A stretch of DNA of 64,000 nt from Molanna angustata (Eukaryota; Arthropoda; Insecta; Trichoptera; Molannidae), in NCBI GenBank assembly GCA_963576475.1, contig OY754975.1, positions 14,391,213-14,455,212 on the forward strand, written 5' to 3'. The notes beneath the pieces were generated by a model. That model worked only from the letters and a program-made list of their open reading frames with translations. It had not been told where the DNA came from and ran no database searches. This document shows positions 45,833 through 58,775 of this stretch, one piece after another. The position numbers and the translations under genes are program-made. Numbering within the stretch: the stretch's first letter is position 1; the number at the start of each line of letters is the position of its first letter.

Positions 45833-47937
45833 CAATAGCTTTCCTAATACAGTAAGAGCCAACAACTGCCAGACTGTCTTGTATATGGGCCAGACTTAAG
45901 TCATATTATAAATGCTGATATTCTTTCTGTAAAGTATTCCACAGCAGGTAACAAAGATTGGATAGTATGAATCCTGAGTCGTATTGGCTTTAGGGGATAA
46001 CAACCGTCTTCAAATTTATATTTTAACACGTCAGTTATAGTATGAAGCGATAAACTGTAGTATAAATCATGATTTTTATAAATCAAGACTATTATAAATC
46101 ACACCTTCCATTTACAGAAACTGGTTGGTGAAACTATGACTTAAGTTTAAGTAGGTATAAATTTTCTACGGGGCCACTATATAAGATGTAGTAATTCAAG
46201 AATCGTGGGATCTTTAACGATAAGACATTAATAGTTGGAGTTGTGAAACAAAGTGTCAAGAGTTTGTATAATAAGACAATGTAAGTCTGGCCTGGTATGT
46301 CAAGTAATCTGCTGTCGAGGCTCGACTTTAAAAATTGCATTTATCTCCATTGTTTCCGTGTTTCATAATATAATTAATATACTGATTTTACTGTTCTGTG
46401 GTTGTACTTTTAAGGCGTGGATTTTCACCAAAGCCCACTACATATTATTTGAATGGTAGCATTTGTATAATAAAAATATCGACTGCTTTATTTAAATGTC
46501 ACGTCTATTGAAATGGATTAATTATATTGTGTAAATATTGTGTATCGTTTTACGTTTTCCGCTGTAAACAAGGAAACGGTTACATTCTTTAGTGGGGCGG
46601 TGAAATTTAGTATTGTTTGTTATCGATAGGTAGGTAACTACTTATGTTTTATACGAAAATCGAAATAAACGAGGAAGAATCGAAAGGCGAAAAGTAAATA
46701 CCAAATTTATTTTATTAATGGGCGTCCGTCTCCATAAACAGAAATGTTATCTGAAATGAAAAACTGATGTTGGAAAGTCTAGTACAAGTAGACAGAAGAA
46801 TTTGCTATCAACAAGATCTTCTGGATCAGTGACATTTTATATATATATATACACGTTATATGAGAACAAAACGCTCAAAAAAAATGGTGTATTGAAACGA
46901 ATTCTTACAATATCACCAATAAAGAGCACACACTACAGAATACTTTAAGTGAGAAAGAGATCATACAATACTGCAAAAGTATGTTCTCCTTTACTCCAGT
47001 GCAATCACATTATAATCACCTCTCACACCAAATAATAACTGTGAAAGAGACGAACTTATATTAAGGTATAGCTGCGTGAAAAAGTTAATACAGACTAAGC
47101 TAATAACAGAATCCCGTGCTTGGCTATAAGTGAAAAACTTGACTACTCTCTCGTTTACTCAATAAAAATAAATATCAAAAAATCCTTATAAGTATATTAG
47201 TTATTGAATGAATATGCAGCATAAAATGATATATCTGGTCGTTCCTTCGCTGTTTTAGTGTAACTTTTACATGTTTACATCATACAAGGTGGTTTTTTGA
47301 CTATGACAATACGTCTGAACACTTCAGCATCTTGCGTGCAACTGAATTAAGCTAAGAATTAAGTGAGGTATGCGCCTTACTTTTGTTTACCGAATTTAAA
47401 CATGAATTTATGCTTTGATCGCGGTTTCAATGAAAATAGTTCAATAAATTATTATCCCCAGACATATTTTTAACTTATAATATTGAAACTCAGTATATAA
47501 CTATGTGTAAATTCAACTGTGCATTATAGGAATAACAAGAAACTGATCTAAGATGGAGTTGTCTGGTAGCGAGTGAGTGATTATTGTTACATATAGGTAC
47601 CTATTTTTTGCGGATTTAAATCTTTCGCCGGGCAAATTGACGTTAACTTTTCTGGAATCACAACATTCCCGCCTTTTTGCTGTGACTCTCATTGTGACAA
47701 AAACCCGGGTCTGGTCGAGACTCATCTATCACTGTATCACAGACAATTCGATCACTTTTTACCCAACACATCCATTCATCCGTTCATAAAGTGGGAATTT
47801 ATGTATTCGAGGTTTTTTAAGGTTTGCCATTTTGGATATTATTTTCTATGTCGTCTTGTAAAACAGGACGCTGTGAGATTGTTTTATTATATACCTATAT
47901 CGTATGTAAAGTGGCTTGAACCACAGATTTATGTCAA

Positions 47938-48170
47938 TTATTAGGTCTATCTGAACGCTAATCGAAATATTCTGAAATATTGGAGTGTTCTCAAAATTAT
48001 TAGCTCTATCTGGATGCTTCTCAAAATATTCTAGATTAATTGGTGTTTTCAAAATTATTAGGTCTATCTAGATGCTTCTCAAAATATTATAGAATCATTG
48101 AAGTGTTTTCAAAATTATTAGATCTATCTGGATGCTTGCTAAAAAAATATAGATTTTATGGAGTTTTTAC
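47938..48170 (+). repeat. Tandem repeat, about 60 bp x 4
   Basis: Copies begin at about 47938, 47997, 48056 and 48116 with attattag(g/c/a)tctatctg, then atgcttctcaaaatatt. Confidence 0.9.
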
Positions 48171-48846
48171 GTATATCTTGCATTCAAAATGTTAACATGG
48201 ATGAAATGATTGACATTGGAATAATGTTTATCAATAAAAATACATACAACGACAGAATTAGGAGAGGGAATAATAATATGGTGTTGCCATATACACATTT
48301 TATCTTATAAATAATATCTGAACGTTTTATTTGCTGGTACAGTTTGTTTCTTTATATTAAAACTCACGTAATATATTCATCAACTCTTAGCTATGGTTAG
48401 TTGTACAATATCGCCATGACAATGTGCCGGCCATGATACACTACATATTTACCTTATTAAATTGTACAAATACTGTATTTTTATATCGTTATTTTAAAAT
48501 GTATTCAGATGGAGATGTATGTAGGTTAGGGTTGGTGAATTGAGGTCTCGTTATTTTAAATGCACCAAGTGTAGGTACCTACAATGGTATGCATAGATTT
48601 TGCTGAATTGCTAGAATGCTGGAGTTGCAACTTTGTGTATATGTTATTACTTCGAAAACAGGGAAATCAAATACATTTTATCGTTAGTATAGATTTCACA
48701 AAAGGAATACATTCCTTCTACCTTTAACTCTGGTAATTTTCCAATGGTTCTTTGTAGATACATAATGCATATACAATTTTGTTCATAGTTCGTCCAGTCC
48801 CCCTAGACATCGTGTCATTTAGCTCTAGAAAAGAAACAAGAAAATA

Positions 48847-49620
48847 CATATTTACAATTTTTATAAAAATTGCATTCAGTGACGACATCGTTTCATACAA
48901 TTTGTAAGGCAGTATTCACTACACAATACCTATTGGGACTTTAGGCCCTTGAATACCCTGGGTATACGAATGTAATTCCCTTCTAATGTATGAAACACGA
49001 AAAAAATATTGTATATCACCTGATATGTGATATACAACAGTTTTTCGTGCAAAAAAAGGTAATAGAGTTTTTTTTAAATAGCAGGAATAGTTATTAAAAT
49101 ATTATAATAATAAAAAACTAAGCCGATAGATTTTCATATTCTCTTTCGATTGATGTAAAAATCTACTTCATAGGCCTTGTAGTTTTTGTAGTTACAATAA
49201 AAAAATAAAAAAGGGTTTTACTAAAACTAATTATACAAGAAAAGTATTAAACAAATTCAAATTTCAAAAAACTCATGCAATAGAATAAAGATGTCCAATG
49301 TACATACAAACTTTCAAAGATGTATTTTTTGAGGGTATTAGGGAAATTATTTTCAAAATATAATATATAGCCTACTATAGCCTCTTAATATCCAAACATA
49401 CATACATACCATCTAATGTTTTCATATTCTGGGTAGGAAAAAAGGATGAACCTCCATACTATCGTATGCTGACATACATACCTACATGTTTTATATAGAA
49501 AACAAAATATCTTAAAATATTTATTAACTTGTGCTTAAGTGTTTATAGGTTGGTACGTATTCTTCAACTATGCATACTATCGATACTATCGCCATCGACA
49601 TTTGGATCTCATGTGTTAAT
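48847..49620 (+). mobile_element. Family A element, partial copy with an internal insertion
   Basis: 48851-48940 (ttataaaaattgcattcagt, then gacgacatcg) continues after about 440 bp of unrelated DNA at 49385 (atccaaacatacatac ... catttggatctcatgtgtta). A half MITE with cccctagacatcgtgtcatt lies directly upstream (48796-48845). Confidence 0.72.
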
Positions 49621-49699
49621 TATATAGATTTACACAAAAATTGATTACTGATTTATACATTTTTAAGATTAATACAAGAACGTATTAAGATCGTGTCAT

Positions 49700-49757
49700 G
49701 AGTAGCCCTAAGAGGGCTTACGATCTGTCGTCACCTGGTTTACGTGATCATAATTAC
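49700..49757 (-). repeat. Family C fragment
   Basis: gagggcttacgatctgtcgt, then cacctggtttacgtgatca, resembles 41337-41375. Confidence 0.65.
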
Positions 49758-50344
49758 TTTAAAAAAGGCATCATTTGTAAACGTTGTACAAGTGTTAAAA
49801 AGTATATTATAACTAGTATATTATAAAATCCCATTTTAACATTATTTGACGGGGTGCCACCGTAGTTTACCTACTGCGTATTTCGATTCCCTATTTACTT
49901 AAAAAAAGCCGCCAAGAAAATTTAGAGCATTTTCTTTCAACCTAGCTCAAGTGATGTTTTTTTTTTGTCTAAAACCAACTATCGAATATATATTTATTAT
50001 TTTTTATGACACGATATCAAACGGTCGTATTTATTTTAATATGTATTTTTATGATAGATCGTTAATCACTACTTTTATCCTTACTAACGTTTTTGGGTTT
50101 CATTATTTTGTGTAGTTACTAGTTGACTCCACACGCTACGATAATCTTTCATGAAACGCGTTGTTATTTTCGTTTCAAATATATACGTACTTGATATTTC
50201 GGCTTACATATTTGGTTAAATACAAAGTTAATATAGGTAATGCTATCGACTCGTATGAATTAACGGAGTATGTCATATACATACTTTATACATCCTCACA
50301 AGACACTTCCCAAAATAACTATATGCTTGTACTAAAAGTACCTA

Positions 50345-50430
50345 AATGAAATCTCTCGAAAGAGGATTCGATCCCGTGTTCGCTGAATTATTACTCCAGC
50401 ATTCATACTGTTCTGCCACTTACCCATAGC
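50345..50430 (-). repeat. SINE-3, degenerate head
   Basis: aggattcgatcccgtgttcg, then ttactccagcattcatact and tctgccac, is a diverged copy of the SINE-3 head. Confidence 0.5.
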
Positions 50431-50529
50431 CAACTATATTTTTTTGTTGTATGATGCAGTCTTGCACATATAATAATGGTTGATACATTGAATTTGTTGA
50501 TATATTTGTTTGTATTTTTTTTTCTTTCA

Positions 50530-50700
50530 AAAAATGAATATGTCCTTGTTAAACAAGTACATATACATCTTCCTACGTTCCCTAAAATAAGCAAATAAAT
50601 GCTTGTGCTATAGCACGAAATCGGTCGAGGCAGGATTCGAACTCGCGACCACTGGATTACTAGCCCAGCGCGCTAACCGCTCTGCCACCGACCCATTTTG
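50530..50700 (-). mobile_element. SINE-3 copy (tRNA-derived)
   Basis: On the minus strand: the head gggtcggtggcagagcggtt (A box), cgcgagttcgaatcctgcct (B box), then a ccgatttcgtgctatagcac body. The anticodon loop ctagtaa is like tRNA-Thr(AGT). The body (acaagtacatatacatcttc) is shared with 58622-58650. Confidence 0.85.
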
Positions 50701-50704
50701 TATA

Positions 50705-51987
50705 CTAGGCATGCCTTTTAAGTTCTGTCGTTTACATATTTACCGGCAGCATTGAATTTTGAACTGTTTGATATTCAAATTTGTTTGAATTTAGAATCTC
50801 AAAACAATTGAAATTATTAGGATTAATGCTATTGTTTACTCATTGCGTCATTTTGAATCTGTCAGGTCACGTACGAAAATGAACCTTACTAAGGAAAATT
50901 TCCGTGCAATAATTTTCTACAGCTTCAAAAGAGGCCTAAAACACGGCTTCAGTGTTTTGAAGAGATAACATCTGTGTTCCAAGATGAAGCTCCATCTCTG
51001 CGGACTGTCGAACGCTGATACTTAGAATTTCAGCGTGGACATATCAGTCTTAGTGACAAATCTCGTGAAGGACGTCCAAAATCCGCCTTCACTGAAGAAA
51101 ACATAATTGCTGTGAGACAAATAATTCTCGAAGATCGTTATGTGACATATCGAGAGATAGAGGCGTTATTAGGCATCTCAGGCACAACCATTCAGAAGAT
51201 ATTTCATATGGCACTTGGTGTGAGAAAGCTAGTTTGCCTTTGGATCCCGCATTTGCTTTCCGACGATAATAAGGAGGCCCGCGTCAGATGGTGTAAGAAA
51301 ACTCTTCAACGGTTCAACCGAGGAGAGTCAAATCACGTCTACGACATCATCAGTGGTGACGAATCTTGGATCTATGCCTACAATCCTGATTTAAAACAAT
51401 AATCTACATTCTGGGTCTTCCAAGATGAGCCAAAGCCGACTAAAGTTGTTTGCTCTCGAAGCACTTCAAAGAAGATGGTGGCCACGTTCGTTGCGAAAAC
51501 CGGTCATGTTGCGACAATTGCACTTGAAGATCATAGAACGGTTAATGCTGAGTGGTATACGACAGTTTGTTTACCACAAGTCATCGTCGAACTTCGGACA
51601 TCTTACCCAAAGCGACGCATCATCCTACACCATTATAACGCAAGTTCGTGAAACTTTTCAGTATTTGAAGCAGAAAAACGTAGAAATTTTTGACCATCCC
51701 CTATACAGTCCTGACCTAAGCCCTAACGATTTCTTTAAATTTCCAAAAATTAAGAAAAATCTTCGCGGCCAAGGTTCCAGTCCAGTAAAGAAGTAGTCGA
51801 CGCTTTCAAGACAGCCATATTGAACACCCCTACTTTGGAGTTGAATAAATGTTTTAATAACGGGTTCGAGCGAATGGAAAAGTGTATTAAACTACGTGGT
51901 GAATACTTTGAAAAAAAAAAAAAATATACTATAAGATTACAGTAGTGTTATTTTCTTCAAACGACAAAACTTAAAAGGCATGCCTCG
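50705..51987 (+). mobile_element. mariner-family transposon, decayed (1283 bp)
   Basis: The inverted ends (ctaggcatgccttttaagtt, then ctgtcgttt, and the matching acgacaaaacttaaaaggca, then tgcctcg) are about 28-30 bp with two or so mismatches. They are flanked by TA on each side (50703-50704 and 51988-51989), the mariner target duplication. The length is typical. Confidence 0.93.
50880..51925 (+). pseudogene. mariner transposase, inactive
   Basis: The order is an N-terminal LTKENFRAIIFYSFKRGL, then EGRPKSAFTEENI, VTYREIEALLGIS, ISGDESWIYAYNPDLKQ (first catalytic Asp, 51358-51360), FQDEPKPTKVV, RRIILHHYNASS (second Asp changed to Tyr, TAT 51634-51636) and YSPDLSPNDFF (third Asp, 51713-51715). 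The stops (near 50966, at 51400-51402) and frameshifts near 51650 and in the N-terminal part break it. The spacing between the second and third catalytic positions is about 26 instead of 34 codons because of a deletion. It is clearly dead. Confidence 0.95.
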
Positions 51988-52009
51988 TAAATGTATGTTT
52001 GTTTGGATA

Positions 52010-52200
52010 AAATAACTCTTTCTTCTTCTGCAATGGCGCTACAGCTCAAATCGAGTCTTGACCACCCTCAAATTCTTCTTTCCTTAGCTACAGCTCTTCA
52101 GTGCCGCGTCTCTCCTTGTGTCGTCCTCCCAACTCAATCTTGGTCTCCCAATCATTCACCTACCTCTTGGGTGTTTAATCATGATTTTTTTTGGTAAGGT
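52010..52200 (-). repeat. LINE 3' region scrap
   Basis: ttcttctgcaatggcgctac, then agctcaaatcgagtcttgac, resembles 31260-31300, the 3' region of the RTE-like LINE in reverse. Confidence 0.55.
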
Positions 52201-52544
52201 ATTCGCGTGTTTGGCATCCTTATCCGACCAGCCACATAAGAGTTATGTAACATATATTAACTCTTTACGTATAGGATAATACATCGCTGTTTTTTTCTTC
52301 GTTGTTTTGTATAAACTAAAATCTAGATCTGTCTTTTATATAAATTTTACCATTGTGGACTTTTTTTGCCCTCATGCTGGATGACAGATTAATAATAAAC
52401 TTATAATATACGAATAGAATGCAAAACATCCTGGTCCGTCACATTAATATATTGCACATTTTTTTCAGGAGTGACATCTGTGCGAGAACACTCACTATGT
52501 ATAAGGACTGTTGTTTTCATTGTTTACAAACAAACAATCAATAA

Positions 52545-52680
52545 AAACTCAATAGATGGCGTTACAAAAAGGTTTCTCCAAACCAGCCGATGATAGGCCT
52601 GTACATTTTTCTGTAATATTTCAACTTTTCTATTGAGATGTTACGAATTTTTCAAAAAAATTAAAAATTGTATCTGCTAT
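52545..52680. mobile_element. Family C MITE, short copy
   Basis: actcaatagatggcgttaca, then aaccagccgatgataggcct, then attgagatgttacgaattttt. It is the beginning, centre and end of the family without the middle. Confidence 0.75.
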
Positions 52681-54117
52681 GCCCCATTAGGGAAAAAACC
52701 TGTGCCGTGGCTGATGAATCTTGAAACAGTGATATTGTAATCGTGAATGCCAAAATCAATCATAAATTAAAAATGCATCTATTTAATATTACAAATAAAA
52801 TCAAATAACAATAAATATCAAAATATATGAAATTAAATATAAAAAAATCAAATCAAAGTATACACATACATAATGAATAAAGAATAATTAAGAAAAATGT
52901 AGCAAAAGATATTATGGGATCAAAAGCTATCGGTGAACATTCTCCTCTGCATAGTGTCTGCACGATTCTAATAACCATTCCTTTATTTTAGTTTTAAAGG
53001 AATGCCTATTTTCTGTGTTTTTAATTATTTTTTATCGAGTTTATTGTCTAGGAACACTGACTCCAAAACGTCTCTGTCCAAACGAGGTACCTATTCATTA
53101 TAGGCAAATAGAGTTTAAGATTTTATCATTAGCATTTATTTTTATTTTCTAGCTTTTCTTCAACAAGTATCACGAACAATAATAAACAGTAAAGAATATT
53201 TTTTAAGATGATTGAAAGCTTGACGGAAAATTGTATTTCCCTCCAAAAGTTAACAATTTCACGTCTCATTTAGAAAGCGTTAGTTAAGTATTCATGCAGA
53301 TTACAGGGGCGGTTCCACCACCACTAATTTTATTTATTACTGTTTCGAATAATTTTATTGAAATATAAACGCGAGTCTTAAATCATAACCTCGTCTGTGA
53401 GGGGCGTTGGGGAAGAGGAAGGAGAAAATGGCGAAAATAGTGTGAAATGTTGCGTTCACATTAGGTATTACCAAATTCATTTATTCAACGTTGAACTTCA
53501 TTATTTTGTAAATTGGTGTTGTTATTGGACCAATTACATGCTTAATTAATTTTATTTCAAACTTGATTATGTATGAGTTAGATATTTTCATTTTAATATT
53601 TTATAAAGTCAACACGATATTTATTGCTTTACCAGTATATACTTGAGTTATTTTCGTCAAATGGCATCGTTATATGAATCAAATATTTACATTATTAAAA
53701 AACGTGCGTACTTATTATATTTTCAAACGAGACTAACACGAAGTAGAATATTTCACAAAAACTAAAAAAAATGTTTGATACGGTTACACTGACTTATATC
53801 ATGCCGTATAATTTCCAGAAAAATTAATGTGTAATGTGTTAGTTGAAAGTATAAAGGCAATATATCCTGTTAAAATACTTTAGAATATGTCAATTTTTGT
53901 ATGTAATTTATGTGCCACTAAGACAGTAAAATAAAACAAATTTTGCTGTAAGGATAAGGCTATTGAATTGTTATGGCATGTGTTGCATAAACAAAATATA
54001 CGAAATTTCCTTTAAATACGATGGGTGATTGGTGAAAATCAGCCAATGGAATATTATTCAGGTTCGTGTCGTGTAAATAAATTGCACGCGAGATAAGTTG
54101 AGTGTTGGAAATTATTA
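52681..54117. other. Intronic sequence with no recognised element
   Basis: AT-rich. A short GC-richer stretch gtctgtgaggggcgttgggg (about 53392-53411) is not assignable. Confidence 0.45.
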
Positions 54118-54430
54118 TTACTTAATCCACGTTCGCTCCCAGTGTGGAGCATGTGGTGTGGACGCCACGAAATTTCTCCAAGCCTCTCTATCTTGCGCCA
54201 GATGGACAGCTTCATCCCAGCTTAAGCCAGCATCATGCAGGTCCGCAGAGAATGCTCGCTTGATGGTGAGTTTTGGCTTGCCTCGTCTTCTCGTCCCGTC
54301 CGGAGTGTAAAAAAGGCTTGCATAATCAACACTCTCGGGGGACATACGAAGCACATAACCAAGGCAGCTCAATCTGCGGTTCTGACGACTGAGATGATTG
54401 GCTACTGCGCTGTTGTTGGAAATTATACAA
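54118..54430 (-). pseudogene. LINE C-terminus
   Basis: Minus strand: NHLSRQNRRLSCLGYVLRM, LFYTPDGTRRRGKPKLTIK, FSADLHDAGLSWDEAVHLA and QDREAWRNFVAS, then a stop. This is the R..RL.WLGHVLRM ... G.R.RGRP..T..R....D........W.E....AQDR..WR..V sequence of RTE/CR1-like LINEs. Open over about 100 codons. Confidence 0.88.
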
Positions 54431-54969
54431 TTATTTAAATATATTTTTATTTTTACCAACTTTATTTTAAGCAACGTTTATATGCTTGTTAAAATAATAT
54501 ATATAGGTACGTACCTAGTTTGTACCTACCTATATCTAAAAATATGTATTGTAAGTACACAAAAGAAATTATTAGTTTGTAACTCTTTGTACAAGCATGC
54601 GAAATTATTACCTTTAAAATTTAATGTGCATATTATTATAAGTGGGTACACTGTGTGTCAATAAAGTGTTATTTGTGTTTGATATTTTTTATTCTGTTTA
54701 ATTCGTGTTTATGAAATAGTGTATAATATAAAATTAATTCAGAGATGTGTTTTATTTCAAATGGAAATGCAAAATGGGTATTTTCCACTTTAAATCTTTT
54801 TTTTCATCCATTTCCTTTTTTATTTAAAATGCTTTATTTAATGGATTTTCGCTACATTTTCTTATTATCTGAATTATATCCTTTTTTCCTAGACGTTCTA
54901 GGATTAATGAAATAATTAATGTACCAAATTGTTTAAAAAGAAGGCTGTATTATTTCATTTCATCGTTTA

Positions 54970-55080
54970 GATGGGTGTGGTGGCAGAGCGTTTAGCGCGC
55001 TGGGTTAGTTATCCAGTGGTCGAGAGTTCGAATCCTGCCACGACCGATATCATTCATATATATTCAAGCATTTATAAAAA
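54970..55080 (+). mobile_element. SINE-3 copy (tRNA-derived)
   Basis: gggtgtggtggcagagcgtt (A box), gagagttcgaatcctgccac (B box), then a catttataaaaaaaag tail. Same head as 50530-50700. Confidence 0.83.
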
Positions 55081-55625
55081 AAAGAAAAGAAAATATTATA
55101 TAGGAACTTATTCACCGATGAAAACCGCTACTTACACCGTGGAGGTCTTCTTTGATTCCGTAAGTTTGATGTAGGATGTTTGCAGTTACATATGTTGTCA
55201 GGCATGTTGTGTCAGGTAAGCATGGTCATGCACACCCCCACACGGATAGCTGGTCACCTCTCATCTTGGGACGTGCCGCAATGGCAATTTTTGATTTATG
55301 TGTTAGGTGCTGAATACATAGTTAAAAACTATTAATGTTCTCCGTTGTTTTATATGGTTTACAATATCATACTCTTACTATAATAATTATTTATTTCAAA
55401 AAGTTTCGTTTTTAAATATTTTTGTTTAAACTAGATGTATTTAATTTTATATATGTTTTTACATCTAAATAAATGTTACTATTACTACTACCACCAGGGC
55501 AGTCGCTCAGCTATGTCGTTGATGGTGAGACACATCTGATGTAGGTTTTACATATATTATATTATGTATGTATACGTATTTAAAGAGTTTAAGGGTTGAA
55601 GATGATCTCGTGTCCGTATTAATTT

Positions 55626-57885
55626 ACCCCTTTTCTCTCTCGTCTCACAAATGACTGTCTCTCCCGCTATGTGTATATAATGTATGTATGTACGTCGTCT
55701 ATACTTCGTTCTGTTTGTAGCTTATATAAAAGCTCTCAGCTGTGATTGACTCGATTTAATATCACATCTAGAACAAACTATTCCATCCGTTTCTCTCTCG
55801 TCTCACAAATGACTGTCTCTGTCTCTCTCCCGCTATGTGTATATAATGTATGTATTTACGACGTCGTCTATACTTCGTTCTGTTTGTAGCTTATATAAAA
55901 GCTCTCAGCTGTGATTGACTCGATTTAATATCACATCTAGAACAAACTATTCCATCCGTTTCTCTCTCGTCTCACAAATTACTGTCTCTGTCTCTCTCCC
56001 GCTATGTGTATATAATGTATGTATTTACGACGTCGTCTATACTTCGTTCTGTTTGTAGCTTATATAAAAGCTCTCAGCTGTGATTGACTCGATTTAATAT
56101 CACATCTAGAACGAACTATTCCATCCGTTTCTCTCTCGTCTCACAAATTACTGTCTCTGTCTCTCTCCCGCTATGTGTATATAATGTATGTATGTATGTA
56201 CGTTGTTTACGACGCGACGTCGTCTATACTTCGTTCTGTTTGTAGCTTATATAAAAGCTCTCAGCTGTGATTGACTCGATTTAATATCACATCTAGAACA
56301 AACTATTCCATCCGTTTCTCTCTCGTCTCACAAATGACTGTCTCTGTCTCTCTCCCGCTATGTGTATATAATGTATGTATGTACGTCGTCTATACTTGTT
56401 CTGTTTGTAGCTTATATAAAAGCTCTCAGCTGTGATTGACTCGATTTAATATCACATCTAGAACAAACTATTCCATCCGTTTCTCTCTCGTCTCACAAAT
56501 TACTGTCTCTGTCTCTCTCCCGCTATGTGTATATAATGTATGTATTTACGACGTCGTCTATACTTCGTTCTGTTTGTAGCTTATATAAAAGCTCTCAGCT
56601 GTGATTGACTCGATTTAATATCACATCTAGAACGAACTATTCCATCCGTTTCTCTCTCGTCTCACAAATTACTGTCTCTGTCTCTCTCCCGCTATGTGTA
56701 TATAATGTATGTATGTATGTACGTTGTTTACGACGCGACGTTGTCTATACTTCGTTCTGTTTGTAGCTTATATAAAAGCTCTCAGCTGTGATTGACTCGA
56801 TTTAATATCACATCTAGAACAAACTATTCCATCCGTTTCTCTCTCGTCTCACAAATGACTGTCTCTGTCTCTCTCCCGCTATGTGTATATAATGTATGTA
56901 TTTACGACGTTGTCTATACTTCGTTCTGTTTGTAGCTTATATAAAAGCTCTCAGCTGTGATTGACTCGATTTAATATCACATCTAGAACAAACTATTCCA
57001 TCCGTTTCTCTCTCGTCTCACAAATGACTGTCTCTGTCTCTCTCCCGCTATGTGTATATAATGTATGTATTTACGACGTCGTCTATACTTCGTTCTGTTT
57101 GTAGCTTATATAAAAGCTCTCAGCTGTGATTGACTCGATTTAATATCACATCTAGAACAAACTATTCCATCCGTTTCTCTCTCGTCTCACAAATGACTGT
57201 CTCTGTCTCTCTCCCGCTATGTGTATATAATGTATGTATTTACGACGTCGTCTATACTTCGTTCTGTTTGTAGCTTATATAAAAGCTCTCAGCTGTGATT
57301 GACTCGATTTAATATCACATCTAGAACGAACTATTCCATCCGTTTCTCTCTCGTCTCACAAATTACTGTCTCTGTCTCTCTCCCGCTATGTGTATATAAT
57401 GTATGTATGTATGTACGTTGTTTACGACGCGACGTCGTCTATACTTCGTTCTGTTTGTAGCTTATATAAAAGCTCTCAGCTGTGATTGACTCGATTTAAT
57501 ATCACATCTAGAACAAACTATTCCATCCGTTTCTCTCTCGTCTCACAAATGACTGTCTCTGTCTCTCTCCCGCTATGTGTATATAATGTATGTATGTACG
57601 TCGTCTATACTTGTTCTGTTTGTAGCTTATATAAAAACTCTCAGCTGTGATTGACTCGATTTAATATCACATCTAGAACAAACTATTCCATCCGTTTCTC
57701 TCTCGTCTCACAAATGACTGTCTCTGTCTCTCTCTATATAACGCTATGTGTATAACGCTATGTGTTATTTACGACGCGACGTCGTCTATACTTCGTTCTG
57801 TTTGTAGCTTATATAAAAGCTCTCAGCTGTGAGTGACTCGATTTAATATCACATCTAGAACAAACTATTCCATCCGTTTCGTTCT
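55626..57885 (+). repeat. Satellite of about 167-186 bp x 13 with a TATA-like motif in each unit
   Basis: Each unit contains tcgttctgtttgtagcttat, ataaaagctctcagctgtga, ttgactcgatttaatatcac, ctattccatccgtttctctc and ctctcccgctatgtgtat. The repeated tatataaaag occurs at about 55724, 55891, 56061, 56247, 56413, 56583, 56768, 56939, 57108, 57277, 57463, 57628 and 57811. Unit length varies by a tatgtacgttgtttacgacg insertion. The first and last copies are partial or diverged. Confidence 0.96.
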
Positions 57886-58032
57886 ACTCTCCTTCGATGT
57901 AAAGTAGAGAACACCTCTCCCAACCTCCCCCACATTCCTCCCCTTTTATATTTTGTTGTTTAACGAGGGATTAACATCAAATTACGATGGATTATTGATA
58001 TTAGCGAACAGATTACTTGTATTACTTTATTA

Positions 58033-58280
58033 TCCAACTGTCAATTCGTTCATGAGAATTCAATTCTCTAAATGAATCGACATTATTAAGCCAAGATGCG
58101 TGTACGAAGGAACATTTTGTATGGTGTAGTGGACTTTTTGCATGCTAATAACACCAACTAGAGGCCTCGCAGCATATATGTTCCCATACATGGATTTACT
58201 CAGAATTCGGAGTAGAACATTTTATGTTGTGAGTTTTGTGTGTGTGTGTGTGTGTGTCTGTGTGTGGGTGTGTCTGTGTG

Positions 58281-58376
<96 letters not shown>

Positions 58377-58500
58377 TCCCCCCTTATAACTTTTGATCCG
58401 CTCAATTTACAGAGCCCAAATTTTCAGAATATATAAACAGTTATAGGCCTACAAAACTTTTATACTCAGAATTGTGAATTTTTGTTTAAGTCAGGGGTTA
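58033..58500 (+). mobile_element. Family A element, truncated copy A3 with expanded microsatellite
   Basis: It starts tccaactgtcaattcgttca and keeps gcatatatgttcccatacat, the GT tract, cttataacttttgatccgct and caggggtta, where it ends. The GT tract at the family's usual place is expanded to (gt)n and then (tgcg)24 (58239-58377). Confidence 0.85.
58281..58377 (+). repeat. (TGCG)24 microsatellite
   Basis: Preceded by a (tg)n run from 58239. Open frames on both strands are artefacts. Confidence 0.98.
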
Positions 58501-58609
58501 AAATTATCATTTATTTCTAATATTCAAGACATGACGATTTTCTAATGAATATCATTTATTATATTTTTAGTACGAAAAAAATGTCGTCTGTCAACCACAT
58601 TTTTTTTAA

Positions 58610-58775
58610 AACTAATGTGTGCTTGTTAAATAAGTACATATACATCTTCCTACAATCCCTAAATGAGCATAAATGCTTGTGCTATAGGTGAACGAAATCG
58701 GTCGTGGCAGGATTCGAACTTGCGACCACTGGATTACTACCCCAGTGCGCTAAACGCTCTGCCATCGACCCATCT
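58610..58775 (-). mobile_element. SINE-3 copy (tRNA-derived)
   Basis: The head in reverse (gggtcgatggcagagcgttt, then cgcaagttcgaatcctgcca) and the body (aagtacatatacatcttcct, ttgtgctatagg) match 50530-50700. Confidence 0.83.

Noticed and set aside
55626..57885. CRISPR-like array
   Set aside because: A eukaryotic satellite: units are 165-186 bp, spacer-free and almost identical along their whole length.
58142..58436. Cys/Val/Arg-Ala-rich frames
   Set aside because: Translation of the (GT)n/(TGCG)n tract inside family A copy A3.
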